Shown here one piece after another: positions 43,905 through 51,759 of a stretch of DNA of 64,000 nt. The notes beneath the pieces were generated by a model. The model was not told the origin of the DNA and did not search any database. It was given only the letters and a program-made list of their open reading frames with translations. The position numbers were made by a program, and so were the translations under genes. Within the stretch, counting starts at the first letter, position 1, and each line of letters opens with the position of its first letter. The stretch lies in contig CAYZXD010000005.1 in assembly GCA_964482325.1 (NCBI GenBank), positions 1 through 64,000 on the forward strand, read 5' to 3'. Origin of the DNA: CAYZJV01 sp964482325 (GTDB taxonomy: Bacteria; Spirochaetota; Spirochaetia; Sphaerochaetales; Sphaerochaetaceae).

Positions 43905-44549
43905 CTACGTGCGTAATCCAAATATATATTCCATGCGCTGAAGAATCAGCGGATGCTCCTCAAGAACTGCCGCCATGCGTGCTGGCAGACTCTCATCTCC
44001 ATGATTGTCCGAAGCAATGATATCCACGATATCCCGATCAAGATACTGTTGTGCCTCATGGTTTTCCACAGATTCCACATTACATTGGAAGTAGACACCG
44101 ATCTCTCTCAGCTGTTCAGTGATCTTCCCATTGACAGAAAACCAGTGATATCGCTCAATGTGTGCCAGAATTACCGTGTACCCACGTTTCTGCAGCGCAT
44201 AGGCATGATGAAGAAGAAACAGCGGTTCTGTGCTGACGTCCACCTCGAGTAATACGCAGTTTTGTAAAAACGGGAGGACCAATGGATCAAGCGCTCCTCC
44301 AACGTACGTCTCCCCACCGAGTATAAATTCAATCCCCAGTTGTCGGGCCTCCTGTTGAGCCCATGCGAACATCGTGCGGATATGTTCAACTCGTGTCGTT
44401 ACTTGAGGATTGTAAAGATGAGGGGTCGTGACCACCCGATCAAAACCAGCTTCTGCATAGGCGTGTAATACCTTGATGCAATCTTCCTTCGTGCGGACTC
44501 CGTCATCGACAAATGGTAGTAAATGTGCGTGGCTTTCAATCAATCCCAT
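43905..44549 (-). CDS. PHP-type protein-tyrosine phosphatase, CpsB/YwqE-like
   Basis: A 214-residue metal-dependent PHP phosphatase. Metal ligands are in SHAHLLPFVDDG (residues 6-17), TTPHLYNPQ near 41, GGETY near 78, LAHIERY near 129 and SDNHGDE near 180. CpsB/YwqE proteins dephosphorylate tyrosine on BY-kinases or their substrates and regulate exopolysaccharide export. No BY-kinase or polysaccharide gene is adjacent; instead it heads the RloA/RloB/LuxR operon. AGAGGATACC precedes the ATG. Confidence 0.85.
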   Translation of the reverse strand: MGLIESHAHLLPFVDDGVRTKEDCIKVLHAYAEAGFDRVVTTPHLYNPQVTTRVEHIRTMFAWAQQEARQLGIEFILGGETYVGGALDPLVLPFLQNCVLLEVDVSTEPLFLLHHAYALQKRGYTVILAHIERYHWFSVNGKITEQLREIGVYFQCNVESVENHEAQQYLDRDIVDIIASDNHGDESLPARMAAVLEEHPLILQRMEYIFGLRT

Positions 44550-44564
44550 GGTATCCTCTCAGCG

Positions 44565-44570
44565 ATTATA
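44565..44570 (-). promoter_or_regulatory. -10 box ahead of the PHP operon
   Basis: A perfect TATAAT on the minus strand, 15 nt upstream of the PHP start codon, without a recognisable -35 at 16-18 bp. If used, the leader is only about 9 nt, so the true start may lie further upstream. Confidence 0.35.
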
Positions 44571-44639
44571 CCCTGTTTCAATCAATTGGTACAGATTATT
44601 TAGAGCTTTCTTTTATTTCAGGCACTGATTAATGTCCTA

Positions 44640-45188
44640 TCAGTATTCTATGCATATCTGCGCTGGAACCTGTGCTGTTCGCCAGGGATGCTTCACTTCA
44701 ACAATCTGATGCACCATATCGGCAGCTTCAATCAGTGCTTCAGGAGCATCTCTTCCGGTGATCACAAGATGTGGCATGCGACTATCTTTTGCCAATTTCG
44801 AAAGATAGGATATCACTTCATGCACATCCACGTAGCCTCTCTCAAGTGGATAGGTAAATTCATCAAGTACGATCAACTCATACTGATAGGTTTCGATCAA
44901 CTCCTTGGCTCGTTGCCAACCGGTTCGGCAGGCATCTCGTGTTGCCCCTTCATCTTCAAGATTCCACAAAAACCCTTCACCATAATTTTCCCATACGAGA
45001 GCATGTTCCTGTGCAAACGCCTTTTCTCCCGTTTTGAGATCGGGACTTTTAATGAATTGGAGCACGGCACACTGTTTTTGATGTCCTAGCGTTCTCAGAA
45101 CCAGTCCCATAGCTGCCGTTGTTTTTCCCTTCCCATTCCCTGTATATAGTATCGTCAACGGAATCCGATCCGTTTCATTCTGGCTCAT
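44640..45188 (-). CDS. cobO: corrinoid adenosyltransferase (CobA/CobO type)
   Basis: A 182-residue P-loop enzyme with TGNGKGKTTAAMGLVLRTLGH (Walker A at 17-24), VLQFIKSPDLKTGE, a Walker B-like LIVLDEFTYPLERG near 105 and the C-terminal VKHPW segment of the family. It adenosylates cob(I)alamin with ATP to make adenosylcobalamin. It begins 18 nt after the lipoprotein gene and is the last gene of the run that starts with pdxA. No other B12 genes are in the window, so it may serve corrinoid salvage. Confidence 0.94.
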   Translation of the reverse strand: MSQNETDRIPLTILYTGNGKGKTTAAMGLVLRTLGHQKQCAVLQFIKSPDLKTGEKAFAQEHALVWENYGEGFLWNLEDEGATRDACRTGWQRAKELIETYQYELIVLDEFTYPLERGYVDVHEVISYLSKLAKDSRMPHLVITGRDAPEALIEAADMVHQIVEVKHPWRTAQVPAQICIEY

Positions 45189-45206
45189 GATTTCCTCCTC
45201 AAACAG

Positions 45207-46160
45207 TCAATACTGACTCTGTGCCGTTTCACTTTGTTCACGATAGTACATCATTCGTTTCAGTTGTTTTTCTGCGCGCTGTGAATCGATTTGGTTCATC
45301 AGCTCGATAGCTGATTCACGTTCCCCGAGAGATTCAGATACGAGTGCAGCATTATATGCAGCATCATGCAGATGCTGTGTTTCCCATAAGGTGAGAAAAT
45401 GCTGCAAAGCAGTTGCGTAGCTGCCTTTTTCGACAAGGGAGAGAGCCTCGGCAAATAGCAGATTGTCATCTGGTCCTTTCATGAGCGAGACGTGGATGGT
45501 CGCCTTGCGTGGGGCAATCTGCTGAACAAATTCCCTGATGGCATCTCGAGTGAGCTCCTCAAGAATTTCCTCCAGCGAAGGAGCGAACAGTACCGATCCC
45601 TCATCGGTATCTATCCGGTAGGTTTGCTCACTGCGTCTATTCAGGCGAGTGCTGTAGATAACCGACTGGTCATTTTTATCGGTAACGGTACCGGAAAACG
45701 ACAGACGGATCTGTTGCCGAAGATAATATACTTTTATGTCTTCATCTGAGACCTCTTCCTCTCGGGCATACACATATTCGTCAATATCCATATCGATAAT
45801 GGTCATGCCGACAGTTGCTGCAGGCGATCCGGTATCAAGAGAAAAATAGTGAGTATCAATGAGCTGACCGGTAAGTTCTTCAAAGATAAAACTGCGCAGA
45901 TTTCTCGAAGCAAACGGGGATAATCCTGAATAGACCACTACCGGTACATCACCGGTAAAGTCGGCTACCGTCCGGGAAGGTTCGTCGCCAAAGGGAAATT
46001 GATAGGGAAGAACCTCACTCACATCAATAGATCGATACTCCTGTAAATTAACTTCAGCGGGCACCAACGTTGTAACAGGAATGCGGGTAGCACAGCCTGG
46101 GAGAAAAAGGATGCCGGCAATAATCATAAGAGCAAGTGTATGGAATACCCGATGGTTCAT
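45207..46160 (-). CDS. lipoprotein of unknown function with TPR-like tail
   Basis: A 317-residue protein with a lipoprotein signal peptide (MNHRVFHTLALMIIAGILFLPGC; lipobox LPGC, Cys23). The mature part has a beta-rich middle (about 60-200) and a helical C-terminus (about 230-300, LLFAEALSLVEKGSYATALQHF...DAAYNAALVSESLGERESA) that looks like tetratricopeptide repeats. The start at 46160 lies one nt after the ABC permease stop (TAATATG) and has no Shine-Dalgarno, implying coupled translation. An in-frame extension upstream is not credible. It may be an envelope partner of the adjacent ABC exporter. Confidence 0.72.
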   Translation of the reverse strand: MNHRVFHTLALMIIAGILFLPGCATRIPVTTLVPAEVNLQEYRSIDVSEVLPYQFPFGDEPSRTVADFTGDVPVVVYSGLSPFASRNLRSFIFEELTGQLIDTHYFSLDTGSPAATVGMTIIDMDIDEYVYAREEEVSDEDIKVYYLRQQIRLSFSGTVTDKNDQSVIYSTRLNRRSEQTYRIDTDEGSVLFAPSLEEILEELTRDAIREFVQQIAPRKATIHVSLMKGPDDNLLFAEALSLVEKGSYATALQHFLTLWETQHLHDAAYNAALVSESLGERESAIELMNQIDSQRAEKQLKRMMYYREQSETAQSQY

Positions 46161-46161
46161 A

Positions 46162-47313
46162 TTATACAGTCTGCAGTATTTTTTCAGAATTGAATAGCCG
46201 GGCAACCAGATATGCACATATCCCGGAGACTCCTATCTGGCTCAGGACGGTAACCAACACATGCCATGGAGTCACCATCCCCATGAATATCTCTTTCATA
46301 ACAAAAATGGTATTCACCATGGGAATGAAAAAGAACCAGCCGTTTTGCGTGGGATCCATGTACATCGTAATTACCCCTATCAGAATTACGAGCATATACA
46401 ATGGCATCACATAGGTAGTTCCCTCTTTCACGCTCCGTGCCAGACTTCCAAGAAGCGCCACGATCGAACCGGTGAATAATGCTGCAGCAAAGAGCACAAT
46501 AATAATTGTAAGCAAGGCCGAAAGTGAAATCGCTCCTGCACCGAGTGCGTTGCTGGAAAAGAGATCAGCACCTCCTGGCGATAACATTGCGATAAGTAGA
46601 CCGAGAAATGTAGCACCTGCAGAACAGATAGCTACAACTGAAACGTAGCAGATCTTTCCCCAGGCAATACTGGTTCTCGGTACTTGATTCACCAATAAAA
46701 TAGCAAGACTTCCCCGCTCCTTCTCACCACAGGTGGTATCCAATCCTGCGTTGATTGACCCGGAGAACAGGAATATCAGGAGAAAATAGGGAACGAGCAT
46801 AGCAAGAACCGAGCCTCCCGACTGTACTGCTTGAGAGGCCCTATCAATTGAACGCAGGTTGAGAGACTGGAGATCGCTTGTGGTCAAACCATGAAGGTTC
46901 AAGAGCTGCTCACCCAGTATCTCCTGATACCGCTGCAAGGCGATGAGAACTTGCTGATGTGCATATTGCAGTTTCTGACTGCTGGAATCGTAGGAAATTA
47001 CAACGGAAGATGAAATACCGGGAGCATACCCGGGAGGGAATACAATGGATACATCGGCATCTGCCGATTCCACAATAGTATAATTGAGCACCTCTTTTAG
47101 AACTATGTGCAGCCGAGCATCTTCAACCCCTTCGATAGCAATGTGATAGGTAGTTTTCTGCGCATCAGCTTCAAGGGCATTGATCACCGTTCCCATACCG
47201 ATAAATAGGATAGGAAGCAATAGCAAGGGAAGGAGAAATGTAGAAAACAAGGTTCGTCGATCTTTAAAAAAATTACGAAGTTCCTTCTGAAAGATGATGC
47301 AGGCATCGTTCAT
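46162..47313 (-). CDS. natB: ABC exporter permease, NatB-like
   Basis: A 383-residue ABC-2 permease. An N-terminal helix (TLFSTFLLPLLLLPILFIGMG) is followed by an extracytoplasmic domain of about 140 residues and five C-terminal helices starting near 170 (MLVPYFLLIFLFSGSINAGLD, with the conserved EKERGSLAILL). The layout is that of NatB, the sodium-extruding partner in Bacillus, though ions or other substrates cannot be assigned. Its start overlaps the natA stop by 4 nt, and the lipoprotein gene follows at once. Confidence 0.82.
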   Translation of the reverse strand: MNDACIIFQKELRNFFKDRRTLFSTFLLPLLLLPILFIGMGTVINALEADAQKTTYHIAIEGVEDARLHIVLKEVLNYTIVESADADVSIVFPPGYAPGISSSVVISYDSSSQKLQYAHQQVLIALQRYQEILGEQLLNLHGLTTSDLQSLNLRSIDRASQAVQSGGSVLAMLVPYFLLIFLFSGSINAGLDTTCGEKERGSLAILLVNQVPRTSIAWGKICYVSVVAICSAGATFLGLLIAMLSPGGADLFSSNALGAGAISLSALLTIIIVLFAAALFTGSIVALLGSLARSVKEGTTYVMPLYMLVILIGVITMYMDPTQNGWFFFIPMVNTIFVMKEIFMGMVTPWHVLVTVLSQIGVSGICAYLVARLFNSEKILQTV

Positions 47314-48053
47314 AAAAGACCTCGCTTGTCAGGAACGAGTGAGAAAAACAGAGTCTCGATATCGGGGACTTGGTGGGTTTCAAGGAGTGCATCAACGGTT
47401 CCTTCACACAGAAGCTGACCGTCATGGATAATCCCGATTCGGTCACACAGACGTTGAGCTTCGGCAAGGACATGTGTAGATAAGACTACACATTTCCCAC
47501 TCTGTTTCGCTAAGCGGATAAAATCAGAGATCACCTTTACTGCCAACACATCAAGACTGCTTGTGGGTTCATCGAAGACGATATTGTGTGGCTCGTGTAC
47601 AATACTGACCGCGAGGGAAACCTTCTGAGTCATACCACTTGAGAGTTTTGCCACAGGCGTATCAAGAAAAGACTCCATAGCGAAATCGGCAGTAAGTTCC
47701 TCGATGCGTTGCCGGATTGCTTGCGGTGACATATGGTTCAGTCGACCGAAAAAACGGAGTAATTCTCTACAGGAAAGATGTCCGGCGAGACGCATTTCTC
47801 CGGTGAGAAATCCGATCGAGTCTCGGACCAAACGGCCTTCGGTTGTCACATCATGTCCATCAACGGTGACTGTCCCCGATTCGGGGCGAAGCAGTGTGGC
47901 AACCGTACGCAGTGTAGTCGTCTTTCCTGCACCGTTGGGGCCAAGCAATCCATACACTTCACCATCATAGGCGGTACAGGTAATTCCCTTCAGTACTGTT
48001 TTTCGATTCCCACGGTGCGTAAAGCTTTTTGTGAGTTGGTCAATCACTATCAT
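47310..48053 (-). CDS. natA: ABC exporter ATPase, NatA-like
   Basis: A 247-residue ABC ATPase with Walker A GLLGPNGAGKTTTLR near 37-50, signature KLSSGMTQKVSLAVSIVHEP near 136, Walker B NIVFDEPTSSLD and H-loop STHVLAEAQRLCDR. The wording matches the NatA/CcmA-like exporter class. Its start overlaps the end of pdxA by 4 nt, and its stop overlaps natB by 4 nt, so pdxA-natA-natB are translated as a chain. Confidence 0.88.
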   Translation of the reverse strand: MIVIDQLTKSFTHRGNRKTVLKGITCTAYDGEVYGLLGPNGAGKTTTLRTVATLLRPESGTVTVDGHDVTTEGRLVRDSIGFLTGEMRLAGHLSCRELLRFFGRLNHMSPQAIRQRIEELTADFAMESFLDTPVAKLSSGMTQKVSLAVSIVHEPHNIVFDEPTSSLDVLAVKVISDFIRLAKQSGKCVVLSTHVLAEAQRLCDRIGIIHDGQLLCEGTVDALLETHQVPDIETLFFSLVPDKRGLL

Positions 48054-49075
48054 ATGCGTTCCGTACCAGAATCTAGATAACGCAACGCTACGCGTATTGC
48101 CTCCTGCATGCTTACCGAAGAAGCAACTCCTTTCCCTGCGATATCGAAAGCAGTGCCATGATCCACACTGGTACGTAGAAACGGTAAACCCCAGGTAACT
48201 GAAACTGTTCGATGAAAATCAAGCGTTTTTGCTGCTATATGTCCCTGATCATGATACAACGCGAGGACTGCACGATACTTGCCGATATGGGCAAGGTGAA
48301 AAACAGAATCTGCACCGATAGGTCCGACAACGTTCATTCCTCTCTCCTGAGCACGCTGCACGGCAGGAAAAATTGCAATTTGTTCTTCTTCACCAAACAA
48401 CCCATGTTCTCCACTATGCGGATTTAAGGCTGCAACGGCAAATGGGAGTGCTGCGTCAAAAGCGGGATGCTCGGTTAGTCGGTAACATTCCCTGAAAGTC
48501 CGATACACTCGATCTTCAGTTACCAGATTACAGGCCTGCAGGAGACTTACATGACGTGTCATAAAGAAAATCTTCAATCCGAGGGTTTCAAACATGGTTA
48601 TCGGAGATGGACTGTCAGTCAATTCACCAAGAATTTCTGTATGACCGATAGCATGCACTCCAGCAGCTCTCAGAGCCTCTTTATGCAGCGGAGGTGTCAC
48701 CAGGGCCTGTGCAATACCACTACTGGTGATACGTACTGCTATCCGCACTGCCTCATAAGCAGCTTTCCCGCACATACTGCTGATCATTCCATAGGAGAAC
48801 TGAGAAATATCTATCAGTGGAACATCATACAAAATGATGTGATGGTGTATGATCGCTTCAGTGCATTCCGCATCGGTGGAGACCACGGCGGTAAACGGAT
48901 TCCCAATAGCACAGTCAGAAGCAGTTTTCTCCATAATCGCACGATCAGCAATCACGACAGCAGTTACTGAATCGGAGGGCATCCCATGTGCTAAAGCCTT
49001 GAGCAGTATCTCGGGACCTATCCCTGCAGGGTCACCCATAGGTATAGCCAGGACCGTTTTCTGCTTATTTATCAT
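48050..49075 (-). CDS. pdxA: 4-hydroxythreonine-4-phosphate dehydrogenase
   Basis: A 341-residue PdxA-family dehydrogenase. It starts with the signature VLAIPMGDPAGIGPEI and has QALVTPPLHKEALRAAG near 123, the metal ligand histidine in GHTEIL near 144, and LYHDQGHIAAKTLDF and TSVDHGTAFDIAGKG near the C-terminus. In pyridoxal-phosphate synthesis it oxidises 4-phosphohydroxythreonine. PdxA2-like paralogues act on other 4-phosphosugar acids, so the role is not certain without pdxJ nearby. The start at 49075 follows AGGAG. Promoter at 49095-49123. Confidence 0.9.
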   Translation of the reverse strand: MINKQKTVLAIPMGDPAGIGPEILLKALAHGMPSDSVTAVVIADRAIMEKTASDCAIGNPFTAVVSTDAECTEAIIHHHIILYDVPLIDISQFSYGMISSMCGKAAYEAVRIAVRITSSGIAQALVTPPLHKEALRAAGVHAIGHTEILGELTDSPSPITMFETLGLKIFFMTRHVSLLQACNLVTEDRVYRTFRECYRLTEHPAFDAALPFAVAALNPHSGEHGLFGEEEQIAIFPAVQRAQERGMNVVGPIGADSVFHLAHIGKYRAVLALYHDQGHIAAKTLDFHRTVSVTWGLPFLRTSVDHGTAFDIAGKGVASSVSMQEAIRVALRYLDSGTERI

Positions 49076-49094
49076 GCATTTTCTCCTGTGCCAA

Positions 49095-49123
49095 ACTATA
49101 CCAACTGTCCGGCACCAACGCAA
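49095..49123 (-). promoter_or_regulatory. pdxA operon promoter
   Basis: Minus-strand TTGCGT (49118-49123), 17 bp, TATAGT (49095-49100), about 20 nt before the ATG. It faces away from the promoter of the acidic protein. Confidence 0.6.
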
Positions 49124-49161
49124 GAGAATCACAAAAGTCGTAATATGTAAGAAAAACCTAA

Positions 49162-49190
49162 TTGACAGATGGATTCTTCTCGCCTACTGT
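49162..49190 (+). promoter_or_regulatory. promoter of the acidic protein gene
   Basis: TTGACA (49162-49167), 17 bp, TACTGT (49185-49190), about 34 nt before the ATG. Confidence 0.6.
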
Positions 49191-49224
49191 GTACGTATCA
49201 GGCCTTGAGTGGCAGGAGGTTACC

Positions 49225-49509
49225 ATGAGATATCAAGATGAAGATGAATGGGAAGACAGATACTTCGATGACGATCTTGATGAAGACGAAGCGTATGATC
49301 TAGATGACGACTTCGACCCCGATGAACTCAGGGAAGATGATGATTACGATGAATTTGAAGATGAAGATGACGATGAAGATTTTGATGGGTTCTTCCTAGA
49401 CGACGAAGAGACTGAGGTCATTGAAGATGAAGATGACGATGATGAGGATGACCTTTTATTCGACGAATCCCTGATCGATGAGGAAGAAGAAGATCCCTTT
49501 GACTACTAA
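49225..49509 (+). CDS. hyperacidic small protein, unknown function
   Basis: A 94-residue protein in which about 59 residues are Asp or Glu and only three are Arg, with no Lys, His or Cys. The acidic runs are punctuated by aromatic and aliphatic residues (Phe, Tyr, Leu). The start is set by AGGAGG five nt upstream of the ATG at 49225; the gene has its own promoter and a classical terminator, so it is a real transcription unit. No signal peptide or membrane helix is present. Possible roles are as a nucleic-acid mimic, an intrinsically disordered chaperone or cation buffer, or an acidic tail factor like the RNA polymerase delta C-terminus; none can be proven. Confidence 0.75.
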   Translation: MRYQDEDEWEDRYFDDDLDEDEAYDLDDDFDPDELREDDDYDEFEDEDDDEDFDGFFLDDEETEVIEDEDDDDEDDLLFDESLIDEEEEDPFDY

Positions 49510-49531
49510 ATAGTCTTGTATCCATAACACT

Positions 49532-49558
49532 CCCCACCAAATTCCGGTGGGGTTTTTT
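49532..49558 (+). terminator. intrinsic terminator of the acidic protein gene
   Basis: CCCCACC (49532-49538) and GGTGGGG (49546-49552) form a 7-bp stem with a 7-nt loop followed by six T (49553-49558), 23 nt past the stop codon. Confidence 0.93.
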
Positions 49559-49590
49559 CATGTTTTCTTGTTTTTTTCTCTATGTTTCTA

Positions 49591-49619
49591 TTTACAGAAA
49601 CACCATGATACGATACAGT
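49591..49619 (+). promoter_or_regulatory. promoter of the first binding-protein gene
   Basis: TTTACA (49591-49596), 17 bp, TACAGT (49614-49619), about 24 nt before the ATG at 49644. Confidence 0.6.
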
Positions 49620-49643
49620 ACGTCATCAATGGGAGATAAAAAT

Positions 49644-50651
49644 ATGAAAAAAGGACCAACTATTGGATTAATCGGTGCAGTATTACTTGCGTTGTGCGTA
49701 TCACCGCTGTTCGCTGCAGCTCAACAGGAATCACAAGAATCTTATGCGATCGGAGTATCAAAAATTGTCACACATGATGCACTGGATGCGATTGAACAGG
49801 GGATGATGGATTATTTGGCTGAACAGGGATTTTCTATTCAATATGATTCACAGAGTGCCAACGGGGATATTTCCACTGCTGCTTCTATTGCACAGAAATT
49901 CAAGGCTGATCAGGTTGATCTTGCTGTCGGAATCGGTACTCCTACTGCTCAATCACTGGCAAATGTGTTTACCGAAACTCCAGTGGTTTTCGGTGGGATT
50001 ACGGATCCACTCGAAGCAGGTCTGGTGCCGACCTATGAAAGCAACTCAGGTAATGTAGGTGGGGTATCGGATAAGAATCCGGTCTATGACCAGATTAAAC
50101 TCTTTTCTGAAATCACGGGTGCAGAAACTATCGGTATTGTCTTTACCAGTGGTGAGGCGAATGGGGTGCAGCTACGTGATATGGTTCGCGAGGCGACGCA
50201 GGATTTAGGACTGGGATTTGTTGAGGCCGGCGTCTCCAATTCTGCAGAGGTAAAATCGGCAATCCTCAGTATCGTCAATCGGATTGATGGATTGTATATC
50301 GGAACAGACAACACCGTTGTGTCGGCTATTGCCAGTCTTTCAACTGTCTGCGATGAAGCACAAGTTCCCATATTTACTGCTGATCCAACCAGTGCTGTCA
50401 ATATTGAATACTTCATGGTATGGGGTTTCAACTATTACAAGCATGGCAGAAAAACAGGAGAGGCGGTGGCACAGGTACTACGTGGTGAAAAAACCGCTGG
50501 AGAACTGGGGACCATATTCACCACCGATCCTGAAGAATTCGAACTCTGGTTCAATCTGGATAAGGCAGCTGAATTGGACATTGTGATAGATGAAGATCTG
50601 GTTGCGAGTGCTGCAGTGATTCGTGTTGATGGAGAAAACATCACACGCTGA
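49644..50651 (+). CDS. ABC substrate-binding protein, TrpX-like, copy 1
   Basis: A 335-residue secreted binding protein with signal peptide (MKKGPTIGLIGAVLLALCVSPLFAAA). The mature region has the two-domain TrpX/PF04392 layout: IGVSKIVTHDALDAIEQGM, AQKFKADQVDLAVGIGTPTAQSLA, VVFGGITDPLEAGLV and TDNTVVSAIASL. Such proteins serve tryptophan or other amino-acid importers in many Firmicutes and spirochaetes. The start at 49644 is favoured by GGGAG eight nt upstream. It has its own promoter, and a close paralogue follows with a second promoter before the shared permease and ATPase. Confidence 0.82.
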   Translation: MKKGPTIGLIGAVLLALCVSPLFAAAQQESQESYAIGVSKIVTHDALDAIEQGMMDYLAEQGFSIQYDSQSANGDISTAASIAQKFKADQVDLAVGIGTPTAQSLANVFTETPVVFGGITDPLEAGLVPTYESNSGNVGGVSDKNPVYDQIKLFSEITGAETIGIVFTSGEANGVQLRDMVREATQDLGLGFVEAGVSNSAEVKSAILSIVNRIDGLYIGTDNTVVSAIASLSTVCDEAQVPIFTADPTSAVNIEYFMVWGFNYYKHGRKTGEAVAQVLRGEKTAGELGTIFTTDPEEFELWFNLDKAAELDIVIDEDLVASAAVIRVDGENITR

Positions 50652-50691
50652 ATACATAACGTATTTTTATGCATTATAATGTATATCCATC

Positions 50692-50720
50692 TTTACAAAA
50701 TGTGAGGGGCGTTTTATAGT
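50692..50720 (+). promoter_or_regulatory. promoter of the second binding-protein gene
   Basis: TTTACA (50692-50697), exactly 17 bp, TATAGT (50715-50720), each one base from consensus. It would drive the second binding protein, permease and ATPase independently of copy 1. Between the copy 1 stop and this promoter there is an AT-rich stretch with a weak ATACAT/ATGTAT inverted pair and no T-run terminator. Confidence 0.7.
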
Positions 50721-50751
50721 GACCATCAAATCACACTCGAAGGAGTTATGT

Positions 50752-51750
50752 ATGAAAAAGGCTACATTGTTAATTTCAGTACTCGTGTTAGTGCTACTCT
50801 CTCCACTGTTCGCACAGGGCGTCCAGGAACAATCTGGACCAACGGTCATCGGAGTATCAAAATTTCTTGCTCACCCTGCCCTCGACGCAGTTGAAGTTGG
50901 TATGCAAGATTATCTGAATTCAGTAGGCAAAGAAGTCGTTTTTGACTTTCAGAATGCCAATGCCGAAGTTTCTGCATCAGCACAGATTGCGCAGAAGTTC
51001 AAAGCCGACAGGGTTGATATCGCTGTAGGAATTGCAACCCCTACCGCTCAGGCTCTGGTAAACGTATTTACCGATATCCCGGTAGTATTCTCAGCTATCA
51101 CCGATCCGCTTGATGCCGGGCTGGTTTCCACCTACGAAACTCCGTATGAAGAAAACACCACTGGAGTATCGGATATGAACCCGGTTGATGCACAGATTGA
51201 ATTACTTGCCCGTCTTACCGGTGCTAAAGTAATCGGAAATGTCTATGCAAGCGGTGAAGCAAATGGTGTAGCTCTCATGGAACAGGCAAAAGCAGCTGCT
51301 GAAGGACTTGGTCTTGAGTTTGTCACTGCAGCGGTCGCAAACACTGCTGAAGTGATGCAGGCTACTCAGTCAATCATGGGAAGAGTTGACGCAGTCTATA
51401 TTGCCACCGATAATACCGTCATTTCGGCATTGCCCTCAGTCGCTGATGTAGCGGGAAAAGCAGGGATTCCCTTAATGGCAGCGGACCCATCCAATGTTGA
51501 AGGTCTCGATATTCTGGTTGCTTGGGGTTTTGACTATTATAAGATTGGTCTTGCCACAGGCGAAATCATTGCTGATCTACTTGATGGCAAGCAGCCTGGT
51601 GAAATTGGAACGGTATTTTTAACTGATCCTGAAGACTTCGAACTCTGGTTCAACCTTGACGTTGCTGCAAAATTAGGTATAACTATACCTGAAGACCTGA
51701 AAAACTCCGCCGCAGTGCTGATTCAGGACGGACAAAAAATCGTCAACTAG
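50752..51750 (+). CDS. ABC substrate-binding protein, TrpX-like, copy 2
   Basis: A 332-residue paralogue of the preceding gene, with signal peptide (MKKATLLISVLVLVLLSPLFAQG). It keeps the same motifs: IGVSKFLAHPALDAVEVGM, AQKFKADRVDIAVGIATPTAQAL, VVFSAITDPLDAGLV, TDNTVISALPS and the C-terminal DPEDFELWFNLD. Roughly half the residues are shared by eye, which indicates duplication followed by divergence of the ligand pocket. AGGAG six nt upstream supports the ATG. It lies 9 nt before the permease gene, so it is the copy most tightly tied to the transporter. Confidence 0.83.
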   Translation: MKKATLLISVLVLVLLSPLFAQGVQEQSGPTVIGVSKFLAHPALDAVEVGMQDYLNSVGKEVVFDFQNANAEVSASAQIAQKFKADRVDIAVGIATPTAQALVNVFTDIPVVFSAITDPLDAGLVSTYETPYEENTTGVSDMNPVDAQIELLARLTGAKVIGNVYASGEANGVALMEQAKAAAEGLGLEFVTAAVANTAEVMQATQSIMGRVDAVYIATDNTVISALPSVADVAGKAGIPLMAADPSNVEGLDILVAWGFDYYKIGLATGEIIADLLDGKQPGEIGTVFLTDPEDFELWFNLDVAAKLGITIPEDLKNSAAVLIQDGQKIVN

Positions 51751-51759
51751 GAAGTTTGA

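Noticed and set aside
49644..51750. Tandem binding-protein genes as an assembly duplication
   Set aside because: The two copies differ throughout in protein and DNA sequence and have different upstream regions, so they are true diverged paralogues.
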